Source of the DNA: Maritalea mobilis
Lineage (GTDB): Bacteria; Pseudomonadota; Alphaproteobacteria; Rhodobacterales; Rhodobacteraceae
Direction of reading: 5' to 3'
DNA: 64,000 nucleotides
NCBI RefSeq assembly: GCF_019800885.1
Contig: NZ_JAHVKE010000001.1
Span: forward strand, 1,240,001 to 1,304,000
Shown: positions 63,685-64,000 of the stretch, piece by piece
How the letters are laid out: each line of letters starts with the position of its first letter
Numbering within the stretch: position 1 is the first letter of the stretch
Made by a program: the position numbers and the translations under genes
Notes under the pieces: model-generated
Seen by the model: the letters and a program-made list of their open reading frames with translations, nothing else
Database searches by the model: none
Told to the model about the DNA's origin: nothing

Positions 63685-64000
63685 TCAGTCCTCCGTGTCG
63701 CGGTCTTTTGCCGCCTCACCCGGGTCGTAATCCATCGGACCCTCGTTCACCGTCTGACCGGCAAAGCGCGCGATGCGGCTGAGGCTGTAGAGCATCAGCA
63801 TCACCGCGCCCAGAACGGTCAGGAACACGCCCAGGTCGAACAGCATGGCCGTGGCCAGCTCGAACTCTTCGATGGGCGGCAGGTGGATATAGGTGAAGGC
63901 GCTGGTCAGGAAGGGCTGCCCGGCAAGCCACGCCCCTGCCCCCGTCAGCCCTGCAATCACCACGCCCAACCCGATCAGCGTGTGATACTCGATCCGCTTG
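63685..64000 (-). CDS. MnhB-domain subunit of Na+/H+ antiporter (5' end off window)
   Basis: C-terminal 104 residues of an MnhB-domain protein: helices around TAMLFDLGVFLTVLGAVMLM and a short acidic tail. It could be a separate MnhB or the C-terminal end of a fused subunit A/B (PhaAB); the part needed to decide lies beyond the right edge. The antiporter exchanges cytoplasmic Na+ or K+ for H+, as suits a marine or alkaline-tolerant organism. Confidence 0.85.
   Translation of the reverse strand, partial: KRIEYHTLIGLGVVIAGLTGAGAWLAGQPFLTSAFTYIHLPPIEEFELATAMLFDLGVFLTVLGAVMLMLYSLSRIARFAGQTVNEGPMDYDPGEAAKDRDTED

Noticed and set aside
1-64000. tRNA or rRNA genes, CRISPR arrays, insertion sequences, prophage or integrative elements
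   Set aside because: No cloverleaf-like or repeat-spacer pattern, transposase, integrase or flanking repeats were recognised on reading; a covariance-model search would be needed to exclude small RNAs.

Overview
The window is GC-rich, densely coding alphaproteobacterial DNA of Rhodobacteraceae/Roseobacter type. The basis is a Paracoccus-order sox cluster, a C-P lyase phn locus with the DUF1045 gene, TTT and Mnh/Pha transporters, and extensive ATGA-type gene overlaps. I see no tRNA, rRNA, CRISPR array, insertion sequence or phage gene, and no clear sign of recent transfer. Starts were chosen from ribosome binding sites and family lengths.

Left part (1-11.9 kb): a complete thiosulfate-oxidation locus. 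Reading leftwards it is soxV-W-X-Y-Z-A-B-C-D-E-F (soxF runs off the left edge); divergently transcribed are soxS, soxR and a YeeE/YedE sulfur-compound transporter. SoxXA, SoxYZ, SoxB and SoxCD should oxidise thiosulfate fully to sulfate in the periplasm, with SoxV/W/S supplying reducing equivalents. Three related 16-bp sites of the ATTC-N8-GAAT type lie upstream of soxX, between soxV and soxS, and upstream of soxB. They are candidate SoxR operators.

11.9-15.1 kb: an FAH-family hydrolase, a PfkB/ribokinase-like sugar kinase and a FAD-dependent amine/amino-acid oxidase-like protein.

15.1-31.7 kb: phosphonate uptake and C-P lyase. The transport operon phnD-C-E-E plus a hexapeptide transferase diverges from phnM1 and a TIM-barrel gene. 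Then come a second phnM, a DUF1045 2H-phosphoesterase gene, and the leftward operon phnG-H-I-J-(alpha/beta hydrolase)-K-L-N. phnF (GntR) diverges from phnG and is followed by a carboxymuconolactone-decarboxylase-like gene and trmO. There is no phnP, so the 2H protein is the obvious candidate for its step. Candidate Pho boxes precede phnD, phnM1 and phnG.

31.7-38.1 kb: a LysR regulator and tctCBA (tripartite carboxylate transporter), divergent from an HMG-CoA-lyase/CoA-transferase pair. This looks like a module for uptake, CoA activation and cleavage of an organic acid.

38.1-52 kb: glycogen metabolism. glgB and a GH13-like hydrolase (possibly glucosylglycerol hydrolase) converge on the leftward glgP-C-A-X-malQ group.

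52-64 kb: an orphan form II CoxL-type molybdoenzyme subunit; a split YeeE/YedE pair behind an FNR-like box; a TetR/AhpD-like pair with two palindromic operators; a GbsR/MarR regulator with an 18-bp palindrome ahead of cyanide-insensitive-type cytochrome bd (cydAB); and, leftward, a multisubunit Na+/H+ antiporter operon mnh(B)CDEFG running in from the right edge.
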